23,088 bases of DNA from CALFVT01 sp964513675 (GTDB lineage Bacteria > Pseudomonadota > Alphaproteobacteria > Caulobacterales > Maricaulaceae). The notes under the pieces were generated by a model. That model saw nothing but the letters and a program-made list of their open reading frames with translations, was not told the origin of the DNA and ran no database searches. This document shows, one piece after another, positions 7,926 to 15,777 of the stretch (positions are counted from its first letter, which is position 1; the number at the start of each line of letters is the position of its first letter). Location: the NCBI GenBank assembly GCA_964513675.1, contig CAZEOD010000039.1, forward strand, positions 1 to 23,088, written 5' to 3'. A program made the position numbers and the translations under genes.

Positions 7926-8527
7926 AGCTTATACCCGCTCGCAAGCAGCAGATTCCGCGTTTCCAGCAATGGCAACCCAACAACATTGGAATAAGAGCCA
8001 GAGAGATGCGTTATAAATGCGCCCGCATATCCCTGTATGCCGTAGCCACCCGCCTTGCCGTCCCACTCACCGCTGTTGAGATAAAACTCAATCTCTTCAG
8101 CGGATAAACGCTTCATCTTAAGGCGCGTTTCCACGCATTTTTCGCGAATTTTACCCGCCTCGTCAATGACGGTAACGGCTGTGAAAACGCGGTGTGACCG
8201 TCCCGACATAAGCTTAAGGCATTGCCGTGCAGAATCGGATGTTTCGGTCTTCGGCAAAATACGCCGCCCGACACCCACAACCGTGTCAGCGGCCAAGATG
8301 ATCGCCGAAGGCTGCTTGTCCTTTAGCCTATCCTTGTAGATTTTTTGGGCTTTTTCACGGGCCACCCGCTGCCCATAGGGCCGGGGTAATTCACCCGCCT
8401 GTATGGACTCGTCTATATCTGCTGGTATTATATCATCAGCTTTAACATAGAGCGAAGCGAGCAAATCTCGTCTTCGCGGTGATGCGCTGGCCAAAATTAA
8501 AGACGGGTTTTTATGAGGTGCCGTCAC
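7922..8527 (-). CDS. maf: Maf-family nucleoside triphosphate pyrophosphatase
   Basis: A 201-residue house-cleaning enzyme that hydrolyses non-canonical or methylated NTPs (dTTP/UTP-type for the YhdE branch). Hallmarks are the phosphate-binding LILASASPRRRDLL (10-23), the catalytic region AADTVVGVGRRILPK with D81, and GGYGIQGYAGAFI near the C-terminus. The start is GTG at 8527; an ATG two bases upstream is followed at once by a stop in its own frame, so it cannot be used. It lies 23 bases after infA and overlaps the RNase gene by ATGA. Confidence 0.93.
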   Translation of the reverse strand: MTAPHKNPSLILASASPRRRDLLASLYVKADDIIPADIDESIQAGELPRPYGQRVAREKAQKIYKDRLKDKQPSAIILAADTVVGVGRRILPKTETSDSARQCLKLMSGRSHRVFTAVTVIDEAGKIREKCVETRLKMKRLSAEEIEFYLNSGEWDGKAGGYGIQGYAGAFITHLSGSYSNVVGLPLLETRNLLLASGYKL

Positions 8528-8550
8528 ATCAGGCTCTATTAGCGCAAGGC

Positions 8551-8769
8551 TTATTTAAAGCGGTAATTAATGCGGCCCTTGGTCGTGTCATATAGCGACA
8601 TTTCAACGGTCACACGGTCACCCGCAAGCACACGGATACGGTTTTTCCGCATACGTCCTGCCATATGAGCGATAATCTCTTGGCCAATATCGAGTTTTAC
8701 GCGAAAATTCGCATTCGGCAGAAGTTCGACAACTTCGCCTTCAAATTCGATGAGTTCTTCTTTTGCCAA
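8551..8769 (-). CDS. infA: Translation initiation factor IF-1, TTG start
   Basis: A 72-residue S1/OB-fold protein that binds the ribosomal A site during initiation. The sequence is a textbook IF-1: AKEELIEFEGEVVELLPNANF, then GRMRKNRIRVLAGDRVTVEMSLYD and the ending GRINYRFK. The start codon is TTG at 8769, giving M-AKEE as in other IF-1 proteins; there is no in-frame ATG at that position. An AAAGGA ribosome-binding site ends eight bases before it. It is the first gene of infA-maf-rng-yacG and divergent from the Y-polymerase gene. Confidence 0.96.
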   Translation of the reverse strand: MAKEELIEFEGEVVELLPNANFRVKLDIGQEIIAHMAGRMRKNRIRVLAGDRVTVEMSLYDTTKGRINYRFK

Positions 8770-8969
8770 ACTACTTATCCTTTAATGCGGCAACTGAGTC
8801 GCCTTAACTTTGCTTCGCTGCATATATAGGGAGTTTTGAGGAAATAACAGGATAAACAACGGTAAAACGCCGATTTCATGTTGTTTTGTGGGTCAAAAGA
8901 CACGGTTCATTCCCAGCTAAAGCTATCCCCAGCTGTTTTCGCACGAAGCCTAGCCTTAGAAATACAAAT

Positions 8970-8984
8970 GTTCTATATTTGTTC
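8970..8984 (+). promoter_or_regulatory. LexA (SOS) box upstream of the Y-family polymerase
   Basis: The sequence is GTTC-TATATTT-GTTC, an exact match to the alphaproteobacterial LexA consensus GTTC-N7-GTTC. It lies 20 bases before the polymerase ATG, in the expected promoter region. It predicts DNA-damage induction of that gene. Confidence 0.88.
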
Positions 8985-9004
8985 TCAATCTAAAAGGCAA
9001 AGAT

Positions 9005-10258
9005 ATGCGCAAACCTCATGAAATCGAAAGCCTCTATATCGACTTTGACGCCTTTTTCGCCAATGTTGAAAAGCAGCTGGAGCCGTCAATTCGTATGCGC
9101 CCACTTGGGATCACCGCGCTTGATTCAAACCATTCCGCTTTGATTACGCGGTGCTATATCGCAAAAGCTGCGGGAATAAAACGCGGCATGCGCGCCTTTG
9201 AAGCGCGTGAGATATGCCCCAAGATTGTCATTCGCCAAGCGCGTCCAGATGTTTATGTCGATATACATAACCGCATAATGGATGTGATTGACCGCCACGT
9301 CCCTGTCGCCAAGGTGTGGTCGATTGACGAAGCCGAATGCCGCCTAATCGGGACTGAGCGCCAACAGGCACAGAGTCTCGCAGAGACTATCAGAGACGAT
9401 CTTGCGCGAACAATCGGCCCCTATGTGACCCCCTCGATTGGATTGGCTCCCAATCAATTCTTAGCCAAAATTGCCGCTGAAATGAATAAGCCCAACGGGT
9501 TAGTCACCCTTCACCCTAACGCCCTACCTGGCCCTCTGCTAGATTTAAGCCTAACCGACCTGCCCGGTATTTCAAGCAATATGGAAAAGCGGCTTCATGC
9601 AGCCGGCATTACAACGGTTGATGCGCTTTGGAACATTACAGCGAAACATGCGCGCAAAATATGGAATAATATCGAAGGCGAGCGGCTTTGGCTCCAACTT
9701 CGCGGTTATGCTGTCACACGCCCACCAACACAGAAACGCATGTTCGGCCATAGCCGCGTTTTATCTGGGGAATTTAAAGACCCTAAGCGCGCAATTGACG
9801 GCTTGCACTTGCTGACAGTTAAGGCCGCCTTTCGTCTCAGGCGCGCAAATTTTCTTGCTGGCACACTCGCCATTTCCCTGCGCGCGCCAGATCAGCCGCG
9901 CTGGTGGGGTGAGCGGTGCTTTTCTCCGGCCACAGATGACTTCACCTTTGTTCGCCATATGCGCAGTCTTTATGCGGACGGGATAGCCGCCCTCGGCTAC
10001 CCTTGCCGCCTGAAAGCAGTTTCTGTTATGCTCCACGGCCTTACACGCCGCGAAGACCTGCCATATGATCTCTTCGCGCAGACACAAGCCGGTGTAAAGC
10101 AAGATAACTTTGACAAAATCATGGGGGTTATCGACGGGCTGAACATGAAGCACGGACGGGCCGTTATACATGTTGGAACGCGCGCAAAACTCCCCGGTGG
10201 TTACGCCGGCGCTAAAATCGCCTTTGGGCGTGTCCCCGATAAAGAAGATTTTTACTAG
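9005..10258 (+). CDS. Y-family translesion DNA polymerase (DinB/UmuC-like)
   Basis: A 417-residue error-prone polymerase. The palm catalytic residues are present: D13 in YIDFDAFFANVE and D108-E109 in WSIDEAE; F18 sits where DinB has its steric gate. The usual SIDEAYLD is changed to SIDEAECRL. A helix-hairpin-helix thumb element follows at about 187-212 (LPGISSNMEKRLHAAGI), then the little-finger domain. No C-terminal QxxLF-type beta-clamp motif is obvious; the protein ends in GGYAGAKIAFGRVPDKEDFY, which resembles a separate UmuC/DinB-like subgroup. A purine-rich AAAGG lies 8 bases before the ATG. Expression is very likely LexA-controlled. I withhold the symbol dinB because the subgroup differs from classical Pol IV. 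Confidence 0.9.
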   Translation: MRKPHEIESLYIDFDAFFANVEKQLEPSIRMRPLGITALDSNHSALITRCYIAKAAGIKRGMRAFEAREICPKIVIRQARPDVYVDIHNRIMDVIDRHVPVAKVWSIDEAECRLIGTERQQAQSLAETIRDDLARTIGPYVTPSIGLAPNQFLAKIAAEMNKPNGLVTLHPNALPGPLLDLSLTDLPGISSNMEKRLHAAGITTVDALWNITAKHARKIWNNIEGERLWLQLRGYAVTRPPTQKRMFGHSRVLSGEFKDPKRAIDGLHLLTVKAAFRLRRANFLAGTLAISLRAPDQPRWWGERCFSPATDDFTFVRHMRSLYADGIAALGYPCRLKAVSVMLHGLTRREDLPYDLFAQTQAGVKQDNFDKIMGVIDGLNMKHGRAVIHVGTRAKLPGGYAGAKIAFGRVPDKEDFY

Positions 10259-10326
10259 CCCGCCTAGCAGCTAAGCCTTTCACATAAAAATGAATGAAAA
10301 AAAATCGAAATAAGACAAAAACATGA

Positions 10327-10355
10327 TTGACGAGTCAGGGGGACGCGGCTACTAC
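10327..10355 (+). promoter_or_regulatory. Candidate sigma-70 promoter for tRNA-Asp
   Basis: TTGACG (10327-10332), a 17-base spacer and TACTAC (10350-10355) end 14 bases before the mature tRNA. The -35 is close to consensus, the -10 is weak. A GANTC site (10332-10336) touches the -35. Confidence 0.4.
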
Positions 10356-10369
10356 GCGCTCACATCTTA

Positions 10370-10440
<71 letters not shown>

Positions 10441-10446
<6 letters not shown>

Positions 10447-10482
10447 TTTTTCTACAAAAATTTATGTTTAGAAAAATGGCGC
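10441..10482. repeat. 14-bp perfect inverted repeat overlapping the tRNA-Asp 3' end
   Basis: GCGCCATTTTTCTA (10441-10454) and its exact reverse complement (10469-10482) flank a 14-base spacer. The left arm includes the last tRNA bases and CCA. An 8-base T run follows 13 bases later (10496-10503), so it might help end or process the tRNA transcript, but the spacing is not that of a standard terminator. An inverted copy of a tRNA end, as left by a recombination event, is the other option. Confidence 0.8.
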
Positions 10483-10556
10483 GCAATCCGCATGATTTTT
10501 TTTATAATGAAATTATATTGAGTTCGCCGTGAATGGCCAGAGCGCTAACGACTGAC

Positions 10557-10591
10557 TTAAAACACCACCGCCTTATGAAAACCGGTGATGT
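10557..10591 (-). terminator. Intrinsic terminator of the kbl-tdh operon
   Basis: On the minus strand ACATCACCG pairs with CGGTGGTGT (9 bp, one G-T) around a 12-base loop and is followed by TTTTAA. It lies 18 bases after the tdh stop. Confidence 0.65.
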
Positions 10592-10609
10592 AACTCTATG
10601 ATAAAGCGC

Positions 10610-11656
10610 CTATATCTCATTCCAATCGAGAATGACTTTTCCAGTTTTCGCCGTCTCCATCAGGTCAAAGGCTTGCTGAAAATCCCGTGCAGCAAAGCGG
10701 TGCGTTATCATCGGGCTCATATCAAGTCCGCTATCGAGTAGCGCCAGCATTTTATACCATGTGTCATACATCTCGCGCCCATAAACGCCTTTAAGCGTGA
10801 GCGCTTTGCCGACGAGTTTACCGAAATCAACCGGAAAAGGTTTTGACGGCAGGCCAAGCATTGCCACATTGCCGCCCATAATCATAACGTCAAGCATTTG
10901 ATTAAAGGCGGGTTCTGCGCCGCTCATTTCAAGCCCAACATCAAAGCCTTCGCGCATGCCGATTTGACTCATAACCTGCCGCAAGTCTTGATTTATTGTA
11001 TTGACCATAGTGGTGCGCGGCGCGATCTTGCGGGCGAAATCTAGCCGCCAGTCATTAATATCCGTCAGAACAACACGCCGAGCACCCGCTTTTTCAGCAA
11101 CAGCTGCCGCCATAATCCCAATCGGCCCTGCACCTGTAATAAGGACATCTTCGCCGACAAGGTCAAAGGATAAAGCGGTGTGAACAGCATTCCCCAGCGG
11201 ATCCATAATCGCAGCAATTTCAATCGGGAAACCATCGGGGAGCGGAATAACGTTAAACTCGGGTAGAGCCAAATATTCAGCAAAAGCGCCCGGCAAGTTG
11301 ACACCAATCCCTTTCGTATCAGGATCAAGATGAAACCGTCCAGCCCGCGCATTTCGCGATTTATTGCCGACGACATGGCCTTCACCCGTCACGCGGTCAC
11401 CGACTTTCACCCGTTTAACCGTTGAGCCAATAGCGGCCACCACGCCGCCATATTCATGGCCAACCACAAGCGGAACCGGCACATTATTTTGCGCCCAATC
11501 ATCCCATTTATAAATATGCATATCTGTGCCGCAAATCGCAGTACGTTCAATTTTAATCAGGACTTCATTCGGTTCAATTTTAGGCCTCTCAACCTCTTGA
11601 AGCCATAACCCTTTTTTAGGATGAGCTTTGACAAGCGCCTTCATCATTTTGGTCAT
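10610..11656 (-). CDS. tdh: L-threonine 3-dehydrogenase (Tdh), structural-zinc site lost
   Basis: A zinc-dependent medium-chain dehydrogenase that oxidises L-threonine with NAD to 2-amino-3-oxobutyrate. Length is 348 residues. Catalytic-zinc residues C42, H67 and E68 are present (AICGTD, VGHEYGG), as are the Rossmann motif GAGPIGIMAAAVA (175-187) and an acidic residue after the second strand (LTDIND), which suits NAD. The structural-zinc lobe is altered: the positions equivalent to E. coli Cys93, Cys96, Cys99 and Cys107 are G97, S100, A103 and D111, so this metal is almost certainly absent. The rest aligns closely with E. coli Tdh. Its start overlaps the kbl stop by ATGA; the two enzymes form the standard threonine-to-glycine pathway and are thought to channel the unstable intermediate. 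Confidence 0.94.
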   Translation of the reverse strand: MTKMMKALVKAHPKKGLWLQEVERPKIEPNEVLIKIERTAICGTDMHIYKWDDWAQNNVPVPLVVGHEYGGVVAAIGSTVKRVKVGDRVTGEGHVVGNKSRNARAGRFHLDPDTKGIGVNLPGAFAEYLALPEFNVIPLPDGFPIEIAAIMDPLGNAVHTALSFDLVGEDVLITGAGPIGIMAAAVAEKAGARRVVLTDINDWRLDFARKIAPRTTMVNTINQDLRQVMSQIGMREGFDVGLEMSGAEPAFNQMLDVMIMGGNVAMLGLPSKPFPVDFGKLVGKALTLKGVYGREMYDTWYKMLALLDSGLDMSPMITHRFAARDFQQAFDLMETAKTGKVILDWNEI

Positions 11657-12858
11657 GAAATCACTCCAAGTTCGCGTCCAACTTTAGTGAAAGCTGCTAC
11701 AGCGCGGTCAATATGCTCGAAACTATGTGCGGCGCTCATTTGCGTGCGAATACGGGCGGTGTCTTTCGGGACAACGGGAAAGAAAAACCCCATCACATAT
11801 ATACCTTCATCCAGCAGTTTTGCGGCCATCTGCTGTGCAATTTTTGCATCGCCTAACATAACGGCGATAATCGGATGTTCGCCGTCGGGAAGCGTAAATC
11901 CAGCGGCACTCATGGCGCGGCGAAACCGCTGTGAATTGGCAAAAATCTGCGCGCGCAAATCATCGCCTCTGCGGGCGAGCTCGATGGCTTTGAGGCTGCC
12001 GCCCACCAAGGACGGGGCGAGGCTATTTGAGAATAAATAAGGGCGAGAGCGTTGGCGTAAAATATCAATGACTGATTGCTTCGCGCAGGTGAACCCGCCC
12101 ATCGCGCCGCCCAGCGCCTTACCGAGTGTTCCCGTTAAAATATCAATTCGGCCTTCAACGCCGCGATATGCAGCAGAGCCGCGCCCACCCGCGCCTAGAA
12201 ACCCCGTTGCATGGCAATCATCAACCATAACAAGCGCATCATATTTGTCGGCAAGATCGCAAATCACGTCGAGCTTAGCAATCGTGCCGTCCATAGAGAA
12301 CACGCCGTCTGTTGCAATCATGATATGACGGGCGCCGTCGGCGCGCGCTTGCTTTAGCTGCGCCTCCAAATCATCCATATCCGATGTTTTAAAACGGTAA
12401 CGCGCCGCTTTACACAGGCGAATACCATCAATGATCGAGGCATGATTCAGAGCATCAGAAATAATCGCATCTTCACGGCCCAATAGCGGCTCAAACACCC
12501 CGCCATTGGCATCAAAACAGGCGGCATAAAGTATGCTGTCTTCAAAGCCGAGCCAATCGGCAATAGCGCCTTCAAGCTCTCTATGTTGGGTCTGTGTGCC
12601 GCAAATAAAACGAACAGACGCCATGCCATACCCATGTTGCTTTAAGGCCGCTTCGCTCGCTGCAATAATATCGGGATGATCGGCCAGCCCGAGGTAATTA
12701 TTGGCGCAAAAATTGATAACATCTCGCCGCGCTCCATTGTGGTCGACTTCAATATCAGCGCTTTGAGCGGAGGTTATTAACCGCTCTTGTTTATAGAGCC
12801 CATTTGTCTTGATCGCCTCTAATTCTGAATGAATATGACTATAAAATCCGTCTGTCAT
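11653..12858 (-). CDS. kbl: Glycine C-acetyltransferase (2-amino-3-ketobutyrate CoA ligase)
   Basis: A PLP enzyme of the alpha-oxoamine synthase family that splits 2-amino-3-oxobutyrate with CoA to glycine and acetyl-CoA. With the chosen start it has 401 residues. The PLP lysine is in TGTLGKALGG (about residue 247); SDALNHAS, DGVFSMDG and VDDCHATGFLG are the expected cofactor and active-site blocks. I chose the ATG at 12858 because MTDGFYSHIHSELEAIKTNG lines up with the E. coli Kbl N-terminus and a GGGCGG ribosome-binding site precedes it. An in-frame ATG at 12870 would add four residues and has no good binding site. It is followed by the overlapping tdh. Confidence 0.95.
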   Translation of the reverse strand: MTDGFYSHIHSELEAIKTNGLYKQERLITSAQSADIEVDHNGARRDVINFCANNYLGLADHPDIIAASEAALKQHGYGMASVRFICGTQTQHRELEGAIADWLGFEDSILYAACFDANGGVFEPLLGREDAIISDALNHASIIDGIRLCKAARYRFKTSDMDDLEAQLKQARADGARHIMIATDGVFSMDGTIAKLDVICDLADKYDALVMVDDCHATGFLGAGGRGSAAYRGVEGRIDILTGTLGKALGGAMGGFTCAKQSVIDILRQRSRPYLFSNSLAPSLVGGSLKAIELARRGDDLRAQIFANSQRFRRAMSAAGFTLPDGEHPIIAVMLGDAKIAQQMAAKLLDEGIYVMGFFFPVVPKDTARIRTQMSAAHSFEHIDRAVAAFTKVGRELGVIS

Positions 12859-12987
12859 TTTACCGCCCATTTATATTTTCAATGATATCTTTGCGATGTT
12901 TATAAGCATTAACCGTTTAGGCTGCCACACTGGTTTAAAGCTCGTTTTGAAATAATCTTCTAAATCAGCAGGGCTAAGCGTGTTCTA

Positions 12988-13006
12988 TGGCAAGACTATG
13001 TTGCCA
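12988..13006. repeat. Small hairpin downstream of the phosphatase-like gene
   Basis: TGGCAA and TTGCCA flank a 7-base loop, directly after a stronger inverted repeat on the minus strand. No T run follows. It may be part of a two-hairpin 3' end for the murA-to-phosphatase transcript. Confidence 0.4.
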
Positions 13007-13033
13007 AAGCGCTATAGATTAAAATAGCGCTTT
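13006..13033 (-). repeat. 10-bp perfect inverted repeat spanning the phosphatase-like stop codon
   Basis: AAAGCGCTAT and ATAGCGCTTT flank an 8-base loop; the stop codon of the phosphatase-like gene (13012-13014) lies in one arm. The hairpin is strong but lacks a following T run on the minus strand, so it is either a non-canonical terminator or a 3' stabilising structure for the operon mRNA. Confidence 0.6.
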
Positions 13034-13455
13034 AACTGCGCATTTATATTATCGCGGACGGCACGGTAATTATTCATCATGCTGCGAACATCAAGCTGAC
13101 CGGCTGTCGGCTCGGGCGTTGGCCATGTTTCAATCGTAACATCTTGGCCTTCAAATACGGATTTTGCAGCCATGCCGGCCTCTTCTGTAAAAGCGATAAT
13201 CATGTCAAAAGAGCCGTCTTGTAGATCCACCAAGCTTTTCGCATCATGGGCGGACATATCTATGTTTTTTTCCTTCATAACAGCGACCATCAGGCTATCG
13301 AGTTTCCCTTTGGAGATTCCGCAAGATTGAACATAAATTTGATCGCCGACCAAATCACGCATCAAGCCTTCGGCCATAGGTGAACGGATCGCGTTGAGAT
13401 AGCAAATAAACAAGATTGAAGACGGCAGCTGTGTCTGTGTCACATTCTGTGTCAT
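13012..13455 (-). CDS. Low-molecular-weight phosphotyrosine phosphatase / ArsC-like protein
   Basis: A 147-residue protein with the LMW-PTP/arsenate reductase P-loop C18-x5-R24-S25 (CYLNAIRS). The fold indicators SPMAEGLM and the acidic-loop region near the C-terminus are present, but the general-acid loop, normally with Asp-Pro, reads TPEPT, with E115 in that position. It could be a phosphatase, an arsenate-reductase-type enzyme or a catalytically weakened member; sequence alone does not decide. It is linked to UPF0262 (ATGA overlap), DUF2948 and murA, a conserved alphaproteobacterial neighbourhood that argues for a housekeeping role over arsenic resistance. Confidence 0.82.
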   Translation of the reverse strand: MTQNVTQTQLPSSILFICYLNAIRSPMAEGLMRDLVGDQIYVQSCGISKGKLDSLMVAVMKEKNIDMSAHDAKSLVDLQDGSFDMIIAFTEEAGMAAKSVFEGQDVTIETWPTPEPTAGQLDVRSMMNNYRAVRDNINAQLKRYFNL

Positions 13456-13964
13456 GACGGCTTTCGGCGGTGCAGCGCACAGATTAACGTAAAAAATCGG
13501 CGCGAGGTTTTAAAGTCCATCTCGATTTGATTGCGAAGGCAATCTGTTAGCAAACGAGAGCCTTCATTATGCAGGCCGCGCCGCCCCATATCTATGGCTT
13601 CGATTTGGGCCGATGTCGCTGTGCGAATTGCATTATGATAGCTTTCGCAGATCATGAAGTAATCTTTGATAATACGGCGAAACGGCGTCAAGGAGAGCGG
13701 CACATTTTGTAAGTCTACGCCCGTGCTATGCGATATACTGAAAATCAACTTACTTGCGCCCTGTAGTTTCATATCAAGAATATAAGGGCCGCTTTCACTA
13801 TTCAGTGGGCGGAACCCATTATCCTCCAAGAGGTCAAATATAGCGACTCGCCGCTCATGCTGCATTTCAGGGCTAGTGGCCGGCAAGCTATCGACATCTA
13901 TATTCAGCTCGACAATATGATGATTGCCGTCTGCATAGATGTTATCTTCGCCTGTTTCACTCAT
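13452..13964 (-). CDS. UPF0262 family protein
   Basis: A 170-residue cytoplasmic protein of unknown function. It is recognised by the family blocks SLTPFRRIIKDYFMICESY and QIEAIDMGRRGLHNEGS and by its place next to the phosphatase-like gene. As far as I know the family is essentially alphaproteobacterial. It overlaps both neighbours by ATGA, so it is translated together with DUF2948 upstream and the phosphatase downstream. No catalytic motif is visible. Confidence 0.9.
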   Translation of the reverse strand: MSETGEDNIYADGNHHIVELNIDVDSLPATSPEMQHERRVAIFDLLEDNGFRPLNSESGPYILDMKLQGASKLIFSISHSTGVDLQNVPLSLTPFRRIIKDYFMICESYHNAIRTATSAQIEAIDMGRRGLHNEGSRLLTDCLRNQIEMDFKTSRRFFTLICALHRRKPS

Positions 13965-14389
13965 TCAGGCACAGCGGGGTGAAGCGGAACTTTATCAGTG
14001 GGTTTCGGGTCAGAAATATCCGCGCAAATCACCTCTATTGCTTCGGCGTTTATATGCATCTCACCGCCGCCGGCGAAATTTAGACTTATCAACCCACCCG
14101 GCGGTATGTCATCAGCGGTAAAATCTATGTTTAATAACACTACCATAGCTTCAGGGTCAGACCGTTCAATCCCGCGCGATTTGACATCCATCACGCCGTC
14201 GAAACGAAGACCTGTTAAAATGCGCTCATTTTTATCGCTTTCATTGCGAAACCGCCATAAACGCAGCGACAGGCTTCGGCTAGATTTTGACACAGAAAAA
14301 TCACCCACGCGCAGGATAGAATCTTGCAACGCGGCCGAAATGATCGCTAAATCATCACGATCTATGGCGAGAAGTTTTAAAGCGCTCAT
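13961..14389 (-). CDS. DUF2948 family protein
   Basis: A 142-residue protein of unknown function. The opening LKLLAIDRDDLAIISAALQD, followed by RSLSLRLWRFRNE and the C-terminal EMHINAEAIEVICADISDP, matches the DUF2948 proteins encoded directly after murA in Alphaproteobacteria. It starts 10 bases after the murA stop and overlaps the UPF0262 start. There is no signal peptide or membrane segment. In many relatives hisD follows this gene; here UPF0262 follows directly. Confidence 0.88.
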   Translation of the reverse strand: MSALKLLAIDRDDLAIISAALQDSILRVGDFSVSKSSRSLSLRLWRFRNESDKNERILTGLRFDGVMDVKSRGIERSDPEAMVVLLNIDFTADDIPPGGLISLNFAGGGEMHINAEAIEVICADISDPKPTDKVPLHPAVPE

Positions 14390-14399
14390 TCATAGCCTC

Positions 14400-15668
14400 T
14401 TATACGTCAGGTTCACGGCGAATATTTGCGCCGCATTGTCCAAGCTTAATCTCTATATGTTCAAAGCCGCGGTCAAGGTGATAAACGCGCCCAATGCGTG
14501 TTTCCCCTTTCGCAACCAGCCCCGCAGCAATTAATGACGCCGACGCCCGTAAATCAGTCGCCATAACAGGCGCGCCCGTTAATTGCGGTACACCCCGTAT
14601 AATCGCCTCACGCCCGCGTACCGTTATATTCGCCCCCATACGGCTCAGCTCGGGGCAGTGCATAAAGCGGTTTTCAAAGATATTTTCGCGAATAATCGAC
14701 ACCCCATCCGCGCGCGTCATAAAGGTCATAAACTGCGCCTGTAAATCCGTTGGAAACCCCGGATAGGCTTGAGTATCAACATCAACAGGCGATATCGGGC
14801 TAGCGGGGTCACGCTCAATAATGACGCTTGTTTGGTCAAGCTCAACCTTCGCGCCGGCTTGCGCAATCAAGGGCCATAAAGAGCCAAGATGGTCAGAGCG
14901 GATATTCACAAGCCGCACGCGCCCCCCTGCTGTGGCCGCCGCAAGCGCATAAGTTCCCGCTTCAATTCGGTCGGGTACAACGGAATGTGTTACGCCAGAT
15001 AAAGATTTAACGCCTTGGATATGAATTTCAGACCGCCCCGCGCCGGTAATACGCGCGCCCATTGCATTCAGGCAAACAGCAAGATCAATAATCTCCGGCT
15101 CCCGCGCCGCATTAGACAATGTCGTTTCACCCTTCGCCAAAACAGCCGCGAGCATGGCATGCTCGGTTGCGCCGACGCTAATGAAAGGAAAAGTTATATC
15201 AGCACCAATTAAGCCGTCTTTAGCGCTAGCTTCCACATAGCCTTCACTCAGATTAATCGCAGCTCCCAAAGATTCCAGCGCTTTCAAATGCAAATCAACG
15301 GGCCGCGCCCCGATCGCGCAGCCGCCCGGCAGGGAGACTTTTGCTTGACCCGCACGCGCGAGTGTTGGGCCTAAAACATTAAAGGTCGCGCGCATTTTAC
15401 GCACCAAATCATAGGGCGCTGTCAAATCCGTCAGGGTATGAGCATGAAGCCGCATTTGAGCGCCGGGGCCTTCTTCAACTTCAACCCCCATATGCGCCAA
15501 TAATTGCCCCATAAAGCGCGTATCACGTAAGCGCGGCATATTGGTTAAAAGAACAGGCTCATCTGTCAAAAGGCTCACGGCCATAAGTTTAATGGCGGAG
15601 TTTTTCGCTCCGCTTATACTAATTTCACCATTAAGCGGTGTGCCGCCCTGAATCACTATACGGTCCAT
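14400..15668 (-). CDS. murA: UDP-N-acetylglucosamine 1-carboxyvinyltransferase (MurA)
   Basis: The first committed enzyme of peptidoglycan synthesis; it transfers enolpyruvate from PEP to UDP-GlcNAc in the cytoplasm. Length is 422 residues, the normal size. Active-site elements are K22-N23 in SGAKNSAIK, the RKMRATFNVLGP segment (90-101), and C117 in LPGGCAIGARPVDLHL, equivalent to E. coli Cys115 and the fosfomycin target; because Cys is kept, no intrinsic Cys-to-Asp fosfomycin resistance is expected. DRIEAGTY and PGFPTDLQAQ are the conserved C-terminal blocks. It is followed closely by DUF2948, and a small basic protein gene lies 109 bases upstream on the same strand. Confidence 0.97.
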   Translation of the reverse strand: MDRIVIQGGTPLNGEISISGAKNSAIKLMAVSLLTDEPVLLTNMPRLRDTRFMGQLLAHMGVEVEEGPGAQMRLHAHTLTDLTAPYDLVRKMRATFNVLGPTLARAGQAKVSLPGGCAIGARPVDLHLKALESLGAAINLSEGYVEASAKDGLIGADITFPFISVGATEHAMLAAVLAKGETTLSNAAREPEIIDLAVCLNAMGARITGAGRSEIHIQGVKSLSGVTHSVVPDRIEAGTYALAAATAGGRVRLVNIRSDHLGSLWPLIAQAGAKVELDQTSVIIERDPASPISPVDVDTQAYPGFPTDLQAQFMTFMTRADGVSIIRENIFENRFMHCPELSRMGANITVRGREAIIRGVPQLTGAPVMATDLRASASLIAAGLVAKGETRIGRVYHLDRGFEHIEIKLGQCGANIRREPDV

Positions 15669-15777
15669 ATTTCAACCTTATCTTGTCTGAAACTCGACCA
15701 CGATTCGTGCCGGATAACTGCGCTGAAACTAAGGCCGCTTTGCGGCAATTACAATTACAACCCGCCTTATAGCATGA

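Noticed and set aside
12859..13011. Possible glycine riboswitch upstream of kbl
   Set aside because: The leader is short and A/T-rich, without the paired GG-rich aptamer pattern.
13012..13455. Arsenic-resistance gene arsC
   Set aside because: The P-loop is shared with LMW phosphatases, no ars genes are nearby, and the neighbourhood is the conserved murA/UPF0262 cluster.
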